Below, one piece after another: positions 1 through 6,837 of a DNA stretch of 13,389 nucleotides (position 1 is the stretch's first letter; each line of letters opens with the position of its first letter). Origin of the DNA: SSC4 sp964642445 (GTDB lineage Bacteria; Chloroflexota; Anaerolineae; SSC4; Amarolineaceae); contig CAZXQZ010000131.1 of assembly GCA_964642445.1 (NCBI GenBank), positions 1 to 13,389 on the forward strand, written 5' to 3'. A model generated the notes under the pieces. The model was given only the letters and a program-made list of their open reading frames with translations. It searched no databases and was not told the DNA's origin. A program made the translations under genes and the position numbers.

Positions 1-1132
1 TGAGCGCCAGCACGTCGCCGCTGCTGCCGGTCGATGTGTTCTGAATCTGGACGACGTGGTTGGCGGGCGAAGCCGCCAAATCGAGACTCTCGGCGACGTG
101 CAGCTGGTTGTTAGGCGCATTGGTACCCAGGCCGACGCCGCCGCTGGCCCGCACCAGGAACTGGTCGGCAGCGGTGGCGCCAAAGTCGGCGTCGGTGCTG
201 TCGGCCCAGACGAAATCCCCGTCATAATACGCCTGGGCGCGGCGGCCGGCGGCAAAGCTGTAGTCACCAGAGGCGAAATTGTCCACGCCGCCGGGAACTG
301 TGCCATAGGGGTTGGCGGTGTTACTGAAGCCGCCGGCCACCACCGCATAACTCGAAGCCCAGTTACCCCCTCCGCCACCGACGAAGCCGCGTTGGCCGGC
401 TACCTGGTTGTCATCGCCGCCGGCGATTGTGCCGTAGTTGCCGTTGGCCACATTGCTGTAGCCACCGCCGACCGTGGCGTAGAGACCGGTGCTTTCATTG
501 ACCTGCCCGCCACCCACCGTGGCCGTGTCGCCGCTGGCCACGTTGTACCAACCGCCGCCAATAGTGGCGTGGAAGCCGCTGGCGGTGTTGCCGCCGCCGC
601 CCGCAACGGTCGCAAACGTGCGGTCGTTGGCCGTTCCGGCGTTGTCACCGGCTATGTTGCCGTAGCCGCCGCCGACGGTGCCGTAGCTGTCGGTGACACG
701 GTTGGGCAGCGTATCGCTGCCGCCGCCGGCGATGGTTGCGCTTTCGGCGCCGCTGGTGACGGTGTTGGCGTTGCTGCCGCCGATGACGTTGGGCCGGGGA
801 CCGTTGGGTTCCAGACGCAGGATCCGCACGTTGTTGGCGCGCAGCTCCAGGGCCACGTTGTCGGTGGTTCCGAGGAAGTGGGTGGCAGGGTTAGTGCCGG
901 CGTTGCCGGTCAGGTCCCAACCACCGCTGGTGAATGGGCCGGATTGGTTCCAATGGCCGGCCGTCAGCTGGACGTCGAGCACGTCGATGGTGCCGTTTTG
1001 GTTGACGTCACAGGTGGGATTATAGGTGGCACCCGGCACGCAGGGGCCAGTGAGTGGTGCCGCCGCCGTTGGCAGGATGGCAGCCGTGACAACGGTGGTG
1101 ACCAGGAGCAGCGCGAGGACTTTCGCATTCAT
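1..1132 (-). CDS. Secreted half-dockerin/Hep-Hag head-repeat protein, 3' end outside window
   Basis: Reading the minus strand from ATG at 1132 gives 377 uninterrupted codons to the window edge with no stop. AAGGAGG (1142-1148) lies 9 nt upstream of the ATG. Residues 1-25 form a signal peptide. Residues 31-65 hold one dockerin-like calcium loop (CDVNQNGTIDVLDVQLTAGH). About 72-118 match a segment also present in the paralogue at 6838-8316 (LTGNAGT, FLGT-DN, R-L-EPN). From about 132 to 300 come degenerate 15-20 residue repeats of the type ATVGGGxxNxASGxY, like the left-handed head of YadA/Hep-Hag trimeric adhesins, ending in SFAAGRRAQA and FVWADST. From 331 it enters a different domain (GLGTNAPNNQLHV), of the style found ahead of tail-fibre chaperone regions. 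Adhesion or surface coating is inferred from the fold; no membrane anchor is visible. It lies 280 bp downstream of rarD on the same strand, with no convincing promoter in between. Confidence 0.88.
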   Translation of the reverse strand, partial: MNAKVLALLLVTTVVTAAILPTAAAPLTGPCVPGATYNPTCDVNQNGTIDVLDVQLTAGHWNQSGPFTSGGWDLTGNAGTNPATHFLGTTDNVALELRANNVRILRLEPNGPRPNVIGGSNANTVTSGAESATIAGGGSDTLPNRVTDSYGTVGGGYGNIAGDNAGTANDRTFATVAGGGGNTASGFHATIGGGWYNVASGDTATVGGGQVNESTGLYATVGGGYSNVANGNYGTIAGGDDNQVAGQRGFVGGGGGNWASSYAVVAGGFSNTANPYGTVPGGVDNFASGDYSFAAGRRAQAYYDGDFVWADSTDADFGATAADQFLVRASGGVGLGTNAPNNQLHVAESLDLAASPANHVVQIQNTSTGSSGDVLAL

Positions 1133-1394
1133 CGGTTGTTTCCTCCTTGGATCGAGCACAGCGCAGCCGCCGGCGGATGCACAGACGCCCCAACGCGCCT
1201 CGACGGCATCGCTTGTCAACGGAATATGCGCCCGATCCAGGACCGGCGCGTCCACGCTCACCCCACCGGGCGTGAGGCGTAAGCCCGTGCCGGCTGCCGC
1301 CGGACGCTGAAGACCTACATGGGGAGGACTGTGTACGGGGGCAGGGCAGCGGTTTGGTGTCAGGCCCGCGGCAGATCAGGCCGTTTCACCGCAC

Positions 1395-1414
1395 AGGTTC
1401 CCTGGACCGGCACT
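1395..1414. repeat. Short dispersed repeat, copy 1 (18/20 match to 10876-10895)
   Basis: The 20 bases read AGGTTCCCTG, then GA, then CCGGCACT. The copy at 10876 has CT in place of GA and otherwise matches. This copy overlaps the last two bases of the rarD stop codon region. The role is unknown; it may be the trace of a mobile or extragenic repeat family. Confidence 0.4.
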
Positions 1415-2306
1415 AACTAACCGCGAGAGCGACCTGGCGTTGGCGGCGGTAACTGCGGTAGCCTTCGGCCCAGTAGATGGCCAGCGCCACCCAAACGATG
1501 CCAAAACCGATCAGGCTGGTGCGGGTAAAGGGTTCATGATAGAGGAATACCCCAATCATGAACTGCATGGTGGGGGCGATGTACTGCAAAACCCCCAGCG
1601 TGGTCAATGGCACCTGGCGTGCGCCCGAGGCAAACAGCAGCAGTGGCACCGCCGTAATGACTCCAGAAAATGCCAGCATCAGCGTCGTCTGGGTATTCTG
1701 AGTGCCGAAAGCCATGCTGCCGCGGTTGGCCGCCAGAACCAGGTAGGCCAGCGCTGGCACGAAGAGAATGCCCATTTCGACCGTAAGCCCCTGCAAAGAA
1801 CCCCACGTGGCGGTCTTGCGCAGCAAACCGTAGAAGCCAAAACTGAGCGCCAGGGCAAATGAGATCCAGATCCAACCACTGGCGTTGAACACCAGGTACG
1901 ACACGCCAGCCGTGGCCACCGCCAGCGCCAGCCACTGCCCCGGGCGCAGATGCTCGTGCAGGATCAGCAAACCCAGCACGACGTTGACCAGCGGGGTGAT
2001 GAAATAGCCGAGGCTGGCTTCGACGATGTGGCCGTTGTTGTTGGCCCAGATGTAAATCAGCCAGTTACACGCCAGCAGTACGGCGGTGACGACAAACCGT
2101 CGGAAGACCACCGGCTGCCGGAACCCGGCGCGCAGCCAGTCCCAGTCCTTCATCGCCGTCACCAGAATGGCACAAAACAGCAGCGACCACACAATGCGGT
2201 GCATCAGGATTTCGATCGGTGTCACGCCACTCAGCGCGTGCCAGTAGATCGGCAGCACGCCCCACATGACGTACGCGCCGGCGGCGATCAGGGTACCTTT
2301 TTTCAT
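1413..2306 (-). CDS. rarD: RarD-like EamA-family permease
   Basis: This 297-residue protein begins MKKGTLIAAGAYVMWGVLPI and matches RarD (chloramphenicol-sensitive protein) in length (about 296 in E. coli) and character. Around ten hydrophobic helices are visible. Landmarks include EILMHRIVWSLLF near residues 31-43, NWLIYIWANNNGHIVEASLGYFI near 84-106, and LGVLQYIAPTMQFMIGVFLYHEPF near 240-263. RarD proteins are inner-membrane members of the drug/metabolite transporter superfamily; the substrate is not established. The reading frame stays open upstream to 2420, but that part is encoded by a repeat palindrome with only TTG/GTG-like starts, so ATG 2306 was chosen. The ribosome-binding site is weak (ACAGGTC). 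The gene has its own promoter about 205 bp upstream, and a MITE-like element lies between promoter and start. The product is likely an intact, chromosomal housekeeping-type permease. Confidence 0.9.
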   Translation of the reverse strand: MKKGTLIAAGAYVMWGVLPIYWHALSGVTPIEILMHRIVWSLLFCAILVTAMKDWDWLRAGFRQPVVFRRFVVTAVLLACNWLIYIWANNNGHIVEASLGYFITPLVNVVLGLLILHEHLRPGQWLALAVATAGVSYLVFNASGWIWISFALALSFGFYGLLRKTATWGSLQGLTVEMGILFVPALAYLVLAANRGSMAFGTQNTQTTLMLAFSGVITAVPLLLFASGARQVPLTTLGVLQYIAPTMQFMIGVFLYHEPFTRTSLIGFGIVWVALAIYWAEGYRSYRRQRQVALAVS

Positions 2307-2322
2307 GCGTGACCTGTTAGTG

Positions 2323-2486
2323 AGGGCTTGTAAAAGAATAACTTCCCATGTTTTTTTGATCGAATTTGGCGGTGGCGGTTGCACAGTTGCCATCTTTCCA
2401 AAAAGATGGCAACTGTGCAACCGCCACCGCCTTCGGAGCGGCGAATTCCGGCCATTCTGCTGGAAGTTATTCTTTTACACGCCCCT
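2323..2486. mobile_element. MITE-like element with terminal inverted repeats and a central palindrome
   Basis: The ends are imperfect inverted repeats sharing the perfect 17-mer GTAAAAGAATAACTTCC (2330-2346) and its complement (2462-2478). They extend outward through AGGGC-T-G on the left and the matching AGGGGCGT on the right. Inside is a perfect palindrome at 2368-2431. No reading frame of note and no transposase are present, so it would need to be moved in trans. No clean target duplication is visible. The left end recurs in the same orientation at 13356-13380 (24 of 25 bases). It sits 16 bp upstream of the rarD start, within the predicted rarD leader. The alternative is an extragenic palindrome family that is not transposon-derived. 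Confidence 0.65.
2368..2431. repeat. Perfect long palindrome: 30-bp arms, 4-nt loop
   Basis: The left arm (2368-2397) begins GGCGGTGGCGGTTGCACAG and the right arm (2402-2431) is its exact complement; the loop is CCAA. No T-run follows it on either strand, and it lies between divergent genes, so an intrinsic terminator is unlikely. As RNA in the rarD leader it would form a very stable hairpin. Confidence 0.9.
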
Positions 2487-2512
2487 AGATGGGCGGCGAT
2501 GGCCTCCGGTGC

Positions 2513-2541
2513 ATTGTACGCGACATCAGCACGCATGTCAA
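2513..2541 (-). promoter_or_regulatory. Sigma-70-type promoter for rarD
   Basis: On the minus strand, TTGACA (2541-2536) and TACAAT (2518-2513) are separated by 17 bp. Predicted transcription starts near 2506, giving a leader of about 200 nt that contains the whole MITE-like element. Confidence 0.7.
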
Positions 2542-2545
2542 AGCG

Positions 2546-2575
2546 TTGACAAGTGTGCCGGCCGGCGTTTATAAT
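2546..2575 (+). promoter_or_regulatory. Consensus sigma-70-type promoter for the beta-helix gene
   Basis: TTGACA (2546-2551) and TATAAT (2570-2575) both match consensus exactly, with an 18-bp spacer. Transcription would start near 2582, leaving a 5' leader of about 53 nt. The -35 box lies four bases from the -35 box of the divergent rarD promoter. Confidence 0.8.
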
Positions 2576-2634
2576 GCGTGTGATCGAGCTCCCTTCCCCA
2601 GCATCTTACCCATACTTCGACGGAGACTTGACGC

Positions 2635-5283
2635 ATGAACGTTTTTCGTGGCTTTGTTTTGTGCTTTCTGATCGGGGTGTTTTGCCTGGCGCCTGGCGTC
2701 TCGCTGCCCGCGCACGCCGGCACGGTGTACTACGTTTCCACCGCCGGTTCCGACAGCAATCCCGGCAGTGAGGCGCTGCCCTGGCGGACGATCCAACACG
2801 CGGCGGATGTGGTCAATGCCGGTGACACCGTCTACGTGCGCGGCGGCACCTACCAGGAAGCGGTGACCATCACCCGTTCCGGCACCGCCGGGGCCTTCAT
2901 TACTTTCGCAGCCTACCCCGGCGAAACCCCGATTATCGATGCCAACGGCCTGGCGCTGGCGAACTATTTCGACGCCGGTTTGCGCATCAATTATGCCAGC
3001 TACGTGCGCATCAGCGGGTTTCGTGTGCAGAATATCACCGATGGCTTCGGCATCATCTGTTATCACGCCGACAACTGCATCGTCGAGAACAACCGCACCT
3101 ACAACACCCTGCATTCGGGCATTGCGTCCTGGACCAGCACCAACACGGTGATCCAGGGGAACGAGATCGAGCTGGCCAACAACGACGGCGAGCAGGAAGC
3201 GCTGACGGTGACGCAGAGTGCATTCGTGCAGGTGCTCAACAACCACGTCCATCACGGCGGTCCCGGCAGCAACGGCGGCGAGGGCATCGACGTCAAAGAT
3301 GGCTCGCACGATATCCTCATCAAAGGCAACTATGTGCACGACATGAACCGCCTGTGCCTGTACGTGGACGCCTGGGATTCGCCCACCTACAACGTCACCC
3401 TGGACGGCAATCGCGCTCACAACTGCTTCCGCTACGGCATCGCCCTGGCTTCGGAACGTGGCGGTGAGCTGTACAACGTGCAGGTCGTCAACAACATCCT
3501 GTACCAGAATGTGCGCACCGGCATCGTGATTGCAGACTGGGACAGCGGTTACCCCCACCCCATACACGACATCACCATCGTCAATAACACGACCTACGAC
3601 AACGGCGACGCCGCCTGGGGCGGTGGCATCGATGTCCTCGAACCGACCGTGCAGGGGATCACGATCCGCAACAACATCGTCAGCCAGAACAGCTTCTTCA
3701 CCATCCTGGCCGAAAATGTGCCGGCCAGCGCGCTGACGGTCGACCACAACCTGATCGATGGCTTCCGTAACCAGACGGGTGAGCTCAAAGGTACCGACTA
3801 CGTCGAAGCCGCGCCGCGCTTCGTCGACGCTGCGGCCGCCAACTTCCACCTCCTGGCGGACTCACCGGCCATCGACCAGGGTGCATCCACCGGCGCGCCC
3901 GACCACGATATCGACGGTGCGGCCAGACCGGGTAACGGCCTGTGGGACATCGGCGCCTACGAGTTCCAAGCCGGCCCACAGCCGCCCTACGCCAACTTCA
4001 CGGCCAGCCCCACGGCCGGCAGCGCGCCGCTCGGCGTGACGTTCACCGACCTGTCGGGTGGTGCGCCTACGGGCTGGGCCTGGGACTTCGGCGACGGTGC
4101 CTCCTCCAGTCAGCAGCACCCCAGCCACAGCTATGTCGCACCCGGCTATTACACCGTCAGCCTGACCGCCAGCAATGGCCTGGGACAGGACACGGAAGTC
4201 AAGCGCGACTACATCACCGTGCGGCCGGCTGATGCACCGGTGATGATCTTCAGCGACGGCTTCGAGACAGCCCTCACCTGGACGACGGCGGGTGACGTGA
4301 CCTGGTTCACCGGCACGCCCAAAAACGGTTCGCACTCTGTGCGCCTGCGCACCACCGGCAGCATCGAAAAGACCATCACCACCACAGGCTACCGCTTCAT
4401 CTCCGTGGCCTTCAGCCTGGGCGCAAACAGCCTGGACAACGCCAACGAAAACCTGCAGGCCCTGTGGTTCGACGGCAGCAGCTGGGTGGTGTTGAAACAG
4501 ATCAACAACGGCGACCCGGAGGAGAACAACCAGCTCAACACTTTCGCGTTCGAGCTGCCGCCGGCCGCCGACGACACGGCGGCCCTGGCCCTGCGCTTCA
4601 AGCTGAACGGCAGCGGCACCGGTGATTATGGCTACGTCGACGATGTGGTGGTCTCGGGTTACCCGCTGGGTCCACTGCCGACGAGCACACCCACCGCGGT
4701 ACCCACGCACACCCCCACGCCGGTTGTTCCTCCCACGAACACGCCAACGCCGACCCACACAGCGACCGCGGCCCCGACGAATACGCCTACGGCAACCCCC
4801 ACGGCGACCGCAGCCCCAACGAACACGCCCACACCCGGCGGCGCCCCGCAGCGTATCTTCCTGGATGACTTCGAGGCCAGCTTCAGCGGGTGGTACAAGG
4901 AGGGCAGCACCACCTGGTACACCGGCAGTCCCAGGCTCGGCAGCCACAGCATACGCATGGCGGGCAACAACTGCTGGATGCAGCGCACTATCTCCACCGT
5001 GGGATTCCAGGCCATCGAATTCCGCGTCTATCTCGGTGCCGGCTCATACGAAGCGAGCGAGAGCCTGATGGCCTACTGGTGGGATGGCAGCGCCTGGCAG
5101 CGGGTCAAGACGATCAAAAACGGTGATCCCGAAGAGAACGGCCAGCTGCATTCACTGGCGTTCAGCCTGCCCGCCGCCGCCAACAACCGCAGCGACTTCA
5201 AGATCGCATTCGGGCAGTGGGACGCCGGCAGCGGTGATTACGGGTACATCGACCAGGTGGAGATACTGGGGATTGCCCAGTAG
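2635..5283 (+). CDS. Secreted beta-helix protein with PKD domain and duplicated C-terminal beta-sandwich modules
   Basis: 882 residues; GGAG (2622-2625) lies 9 nt before the ATG. Residues 1-28 are a signal peptide ending AHA. Residues 30-80 form the DUF1565-like entry of pectate-lyase-type proteins (YYVSTAGSDSNPGS, PWRTIQHAAD, VYVRGGTY). From 80 to about 395 run right-handed parallel beta-helix coils rich in NN, N-x-V and GI motifs. Residues about 400-446 carry the choice-of-anchor-Q signature (SPAIDQG, DIDGAARP, WDIGAYEF). A PKD domain spans about 451-527 (WAWDFGDG, GYYTVSLTA). Two related modules follow at about 536-676 and 739-882, joined by a Thr/Pro linker (678-738). The family includes polysaccharide lyases and carbohydrate-binding surface proteins; no catalytic residues can be assigned, so lyase activity is not claimed. 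It has a dedicated strong promoter, and a palindrome array lies downstream. Confidence 0.9.
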   Translation: MNVFRGFVLCFLIGVFCLAPGVSLPAHAGTVYYVSTAGSDSNPGSEALPWRTIQHAADVVNAGDTVYVRGGTYQEAVTITRSGTAGAFITFAAYPGETPIIDANGLALANYFDAGLRINYASYVRISGFRVQNITDGFGIICYHADNCIVENNRTYNTLHSGIASWTSTNTVIQGNEIELANNDGEQEALTVTQSAFVQVLNNHVHHGGPGSNGGEGIDVKDGSHDILIKGNYVHDMNRLCLYVDAWDSPTYNVTLDGNRAHNCFRYGIALASERGGELYNVQVVNNILYQNVRTGIVIADWDSGYPHPIHDITIVNNTTYDNGDAAWGGGIDVLEPTVQGITIRNNIVSQNSFFTILAENVPASALTVDHNLIDGFRNQTGELKGTDYVEAAPRFVDAAAANFHLLADSPAIDQGASTGAPDHDIDGAARPGNGLWDIGAYEFQAGPQPPYANFTASPTAGSAPLGVTFTDLSGGAPTGWAWDFGDGASSSQQHPSHSYVAPGYYTVSLTASNGLGQDTEVKRDYITVRPADAPVMIFSDGFETALTWTTAGDVTWFTGTPKNGSHSVRLRTTGSIEKTITTTGYRFISVAFSLGANSLDNANENLQALWFDGSSWVVLKQINNGDPEENNQLNTFAFELPPAADDTAALALRFKLNGSGTGDYGYVDDVVVSGYPLGPLPTSTPTAVPTHTPTPVVPPTNTPTPTHTATAAPTNTPTATPTATAAPTNTPTPGGAPQRIFLDDFEASFSGWYKEGSTTWYTGSPRLGSHSIRMAGNNCWMQRTISTVGFQAIEFRVYLGAGSYEASESLMAYWWDGSAWQRVKTIKNGDPEENGQLHSLAFSLPAAANNRSDFKIAFGQWDAGSGDYGYIDQVEILGIAQ

Positions 5284-5296
5284 GATGGGAGCTCAC

Positions 5297-5688
5297 GCCT
5301 GGCGCTCAAGCGCCAGGCTAAGAGCGAAAGTCCGCTGAAGCGGACTGGAAGCCAAGCCTGGCGCTTGAGCGCCAGGCCAACGGCTCAAGGCCGCTGCGCC
5401 ATTACCCAGTCCGCTTGAGCGGACTTGAGCTATGAGCCTGGCGCTTGAGCGCCAGGCCCNNNNNNNNNNNNNNNNNNNNNNNNNNNNNNNNNNNNNNNNN
5501 NNNNNNNNNNNNNNNNNNNNNNNNNNNNNNNNNNNNNNNNNNNNNNNNNNNNNNNNNNNCCCCCAGTCCGCTTGAGCGGACTTGAGCTATGAGCCTGGCG
5601 CTTGAGCGCCAGGCCCAAGGTCGCGACGCCACTCCCCCAGTCCGCTTGAGCGGACTTGAGCTATGAGCCTGGCGCTTGAGCGCCAGGC
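5297..5688. repeat. Array of two alternating palindromes (extragenic repeat), interrupted by assembly gap
   Basis: Palindrome A has arms GCCTGGCGCT and AGCGCCAGGC around TG or CA. It occurs at 5297-5318 (inverted orientation), 5356-5377, 5436-5457, 5593-5614 and 5667-5688. Palindrome B, AGTCCGCTTGAGCGGACT, occurs at 5408-5425, 5565-5582 and 5639-5656, with a variant at 5329-5346. Right of the gap the B-A module repeats with a period of 74 bp. The array starts 14 bp after the beta-helix gene stop and could shape the 3' end of that transcript. The perfect dyads, non-identical spacers and absence of cas genes argue against CRISPR. Confidence 0.9.
5460..5559. other. Assembly gap (100 N)
   Basis: Exactly 100 unresolved bases, the usual placeholder for a gap of unknown length. 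It falls inside a tandem repeat. The B-to-B distance across it (157) is not a multiple of the 74-bp period, so the true length and copy number of the array are unknown. Confidence 0.95.
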
Positions 5689-5748
5689 TTTCTGCGCGCA
5701 GTATCCGACGTTGTAATGGCTTATCGCTGAGTCAAACCGACTGTTTCC

Positions 5749-5767
5749 GTGTGCAGGTGCTGCACAC
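5749..5767. other. 8-bp-stem hairpin in convergent intergenic spacer
   Basis: GTGTGCAG, loop GTG, CTGCACAC. It lies 39 bp past the stop of the minus-strand nucleotidyltransferase gene, in the 117-bp spacer 5689-5805. No U-tract follows on either strand, so it is only a weak candidate for transcript-end function. I see nothing else in this spacer. Confidence 0.35.
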
Positions 5768-5805
5768 CTGACGTACCCGCCTGTGGATTTCGCACAGGAT
5801 CCAGG

Positions 5806-6375
5806 TTAGATCGTGTGGACGCGCTGCCAGGGCCGTTCGAAGCGCTGTGTGATTTCGGAGTTGTCCAAGAGGTCGGCAAACGCCTGCAGCCAGTATCGAA
5901 TGTACGCAGCGTCCAAACCGTCGCGCTGGCGGTAGACGATCCCTTCCACGTCGCGCACGTCCTGCGGCCGGCCGGCGATGGCTTTGTGGATGATCAAATC
6001 CTCGGCGGAGCAGATTCTAACGGCTTTGCCCGGTTCGAGCTCGACCTCGATCGTCCGCTGCATAACCTCGTCCTCATACCCGGGTAGACCCAGGCTAATG
6101 TCGACAGGGCAGCCATTGCTGCCGCACACCAAAATGACCCTGTTGCGTCGTGCGAAGGCCACGGCGTTGTCGATGCGGGGCGCAAAAGCCTCGATAACTC
6201 GTTGGATGAACTGTTCAGGTTCATCCAACGGTGCCACCACGGTCACGTCGACGTCTTTGGTCAGGCGTGGCTCGCCCCACCACTGTACCGCCAGGCCACC
6301 GATGATGGCGTAAGGCGTCTCCAAACTCACCAAAAACTCGTGGATCTCCCAGGCCGCTGTTTCTTGCAGGTTCAT
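5806..6375 (-). CDS. AbiEii-like nucleotidyltransferase domain protein
   Basis: 189 residues from ATG 6375. The N-terminal fold shows the minimal nucleotidyltransferase pattern. IIGGLAVQWWGEPRLTKDVD (24-43) supplies the GG motif and the first two metal-binding acidic residues, Asp41 and Asp43. VDIS supplies the third (Asp92). A later segment, AEDLIIHKAIAGRPQDVRDV (124-143), is the ED-L-x-x-x-K region shared by AbiEii/DUF6036-type proteins. Relatives transfer a nucleotide to RNA or protein, some as toxins of type IV systems, but others are uncharacterised. The frame is open upstream to 6690, but that part is out-of-frame sequence of the partner gene. The start overlaps the partner's stop as ATGA, so the two are translationally coupled. 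Toxin function is inferred from family and operon structure only. Confidence 0.85.
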   Translation of the reverse strand: MNLQETAAWEIHEFLVSLETPYAIIGGLAVQWWGEPRLTKDVDVTVVAPLDEPEQFIQRVIEAFAPRIDNAVAFARRNRVILVCGSNGCPVDISLGLPGYEDEVMQRTIEVELEPGKAVRICSAEDLIIHKAIAGRPQDVRDVEGIVYRQRDGLDAAYIRYWLQAFADLLDNSEITQRFERPWQRVHTI

Positions 6376-6638
6376 AGTGCTGAGCGCATTTCCGCCATAC
6401 GGTCGAGGGCGCGGCGAACCGCCAACAGACCCTCGACCTGCCAGAGGTCCAGTCGGTCGAGATTCTGGTGCCGATCCGATCGCGCATTGAAACTGCTTAC
6501 GAGGTCGCGCCAGGTGTTTAGCGCCTCTGTGTTGGTCATGCGCGCCAGTGCCACCTGGCGCTCCGCCTCGATGACGTCGTTGGCGGCGGCGTAACCAGCC
6601 AGCGTCTCTCGAACCAACGTCGCGTCCAAAGTCCCCAT
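6372..6638 (-). CDS. Small helical partner of the nucleotidyltransferase
   Basis: 88 residues, predicted almost entirely alpha-helical, with no membrane segment or signal. Recognisable stretches are EAERQVALARMTNTEALNTW (25-44) and LDLWQVEGLLAVRRALDRMA (63-82). I do not recognise a named family. It is the first gene of the operon and overlaps the nucleotidyltransferase start by 4 nt. This is the usual place for a cognate antitoxin or substrate-binding partner, so that role is inferred from position. ATG 6638 has GGAG only 2 nt upstream; TTG three codons in would have better spacing (10 nt), so the exact start is uncertain. A promoter lies 43 bp upstream. Confidence 0.7.
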   Translation of the reverse strand: MGTLDATLVRETLAGYAAANDVIEAERQVALARMTNTEALNTWRDLVSSFNARSDRHQNLDRLDLWQVEGLLAVRRALDRMAEMRSAL

Positions 6639-6680
6639 TCTCCAAAATCCAAAATCCCATCACCCGCACTGGCTTTGGGG

Positions 6681-6709
6681 AGTATACCACATCCAGCGCC
6701 TGGCGTCAG
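6681..6709 (-). promoter_or_regulatory. Promoter for the small protein/nucleotidyltransferase operon
   Basis: On the minus strand, CTGACG (6709-6704) and TATACT (6686-6681) are separated by 17 bp: 4/6 and 5/6 matches to consensus. The predicted start near 6674 gives a short leader of about 36 nt before ATG 6638. Confidence 0.55.
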
Positions 6710-6783
6710 ATACAAAACAGCAAAGAACCCTGGCGTCTTGGTGCCCACCAGGACAGTCCTTCCGACGGAGCCAAGTTGCCTGT

Positions 6784-6807
6784 GGAAAACAAGAGGCCAT
6801 TGGCCTC
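6784..6807 (-). terminator. Candidate intrinsic terminator after the Hep/Hag-like gene
   Basis: On the minus strand, GAGGCC-AAT-GGCCTC (6807-6793) is followed by TTGTTTTCC (6792-6784). It begins 31 nt after the TAA of the gene ending at 6838. The stem is short (6 bp) and the U-tract interrupted, so this is a moderate call. It would separate that gene from the nucleotidyltransferase operon. Confidence 0.45.
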
Positions 6808-6837
6808 GTGAGCAGCCTGGTGGTCAACGTATTGCGG

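Noticed and set aside
1214..1219. TTGACA on the minus strand as a -35 box for the first Hep/Hag-like gene
   Set aside because: No acceptable -10 hexamer 15-19 bp downstream.
56..1282. Long plus-strand open frame (408 codons)
   Set aside because: It is antisense to the Hep/Hag-like gene. The minus frame has a signal peptide, ribosome-binding site and recognisable repeats; this one is an artefact of high G+C and GGC/GCC-rich repeats.
2307..2420. N-terminal extension of rarD
   Set aside because: The extra codons lie in the MITE-like palindrome and are not membrane-protein-like, while ATG 2306 gives the normal RarD N-terminus and length.
2368..2431. Bidirectional transcription terminator
   Set aside because: It lies between divergent genes, downstream of neither, and lacks a T-run on both sides.
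2281..2574. Small protein frames on both strands reading GGGGCTVAIF and similar
   Set aside because: The same peptide appears on both strands only because the DNA is a palindrome.
2569..4947. Two long minus-strand open frames (426 and 361 codons) under the beta-helix gene
   Set aside because: They are low-complexity Val/Ala/Gly/Arg shadows antisense to a well-supported gene, with no ribosome-binding sites or domains.
5297..5688. CRISPR array
   Set aside because: The units are perfect dyads of two kinds, spacers repeat nearly unchanged at 74 bp, one unit is inverted, and no cas gene is present.
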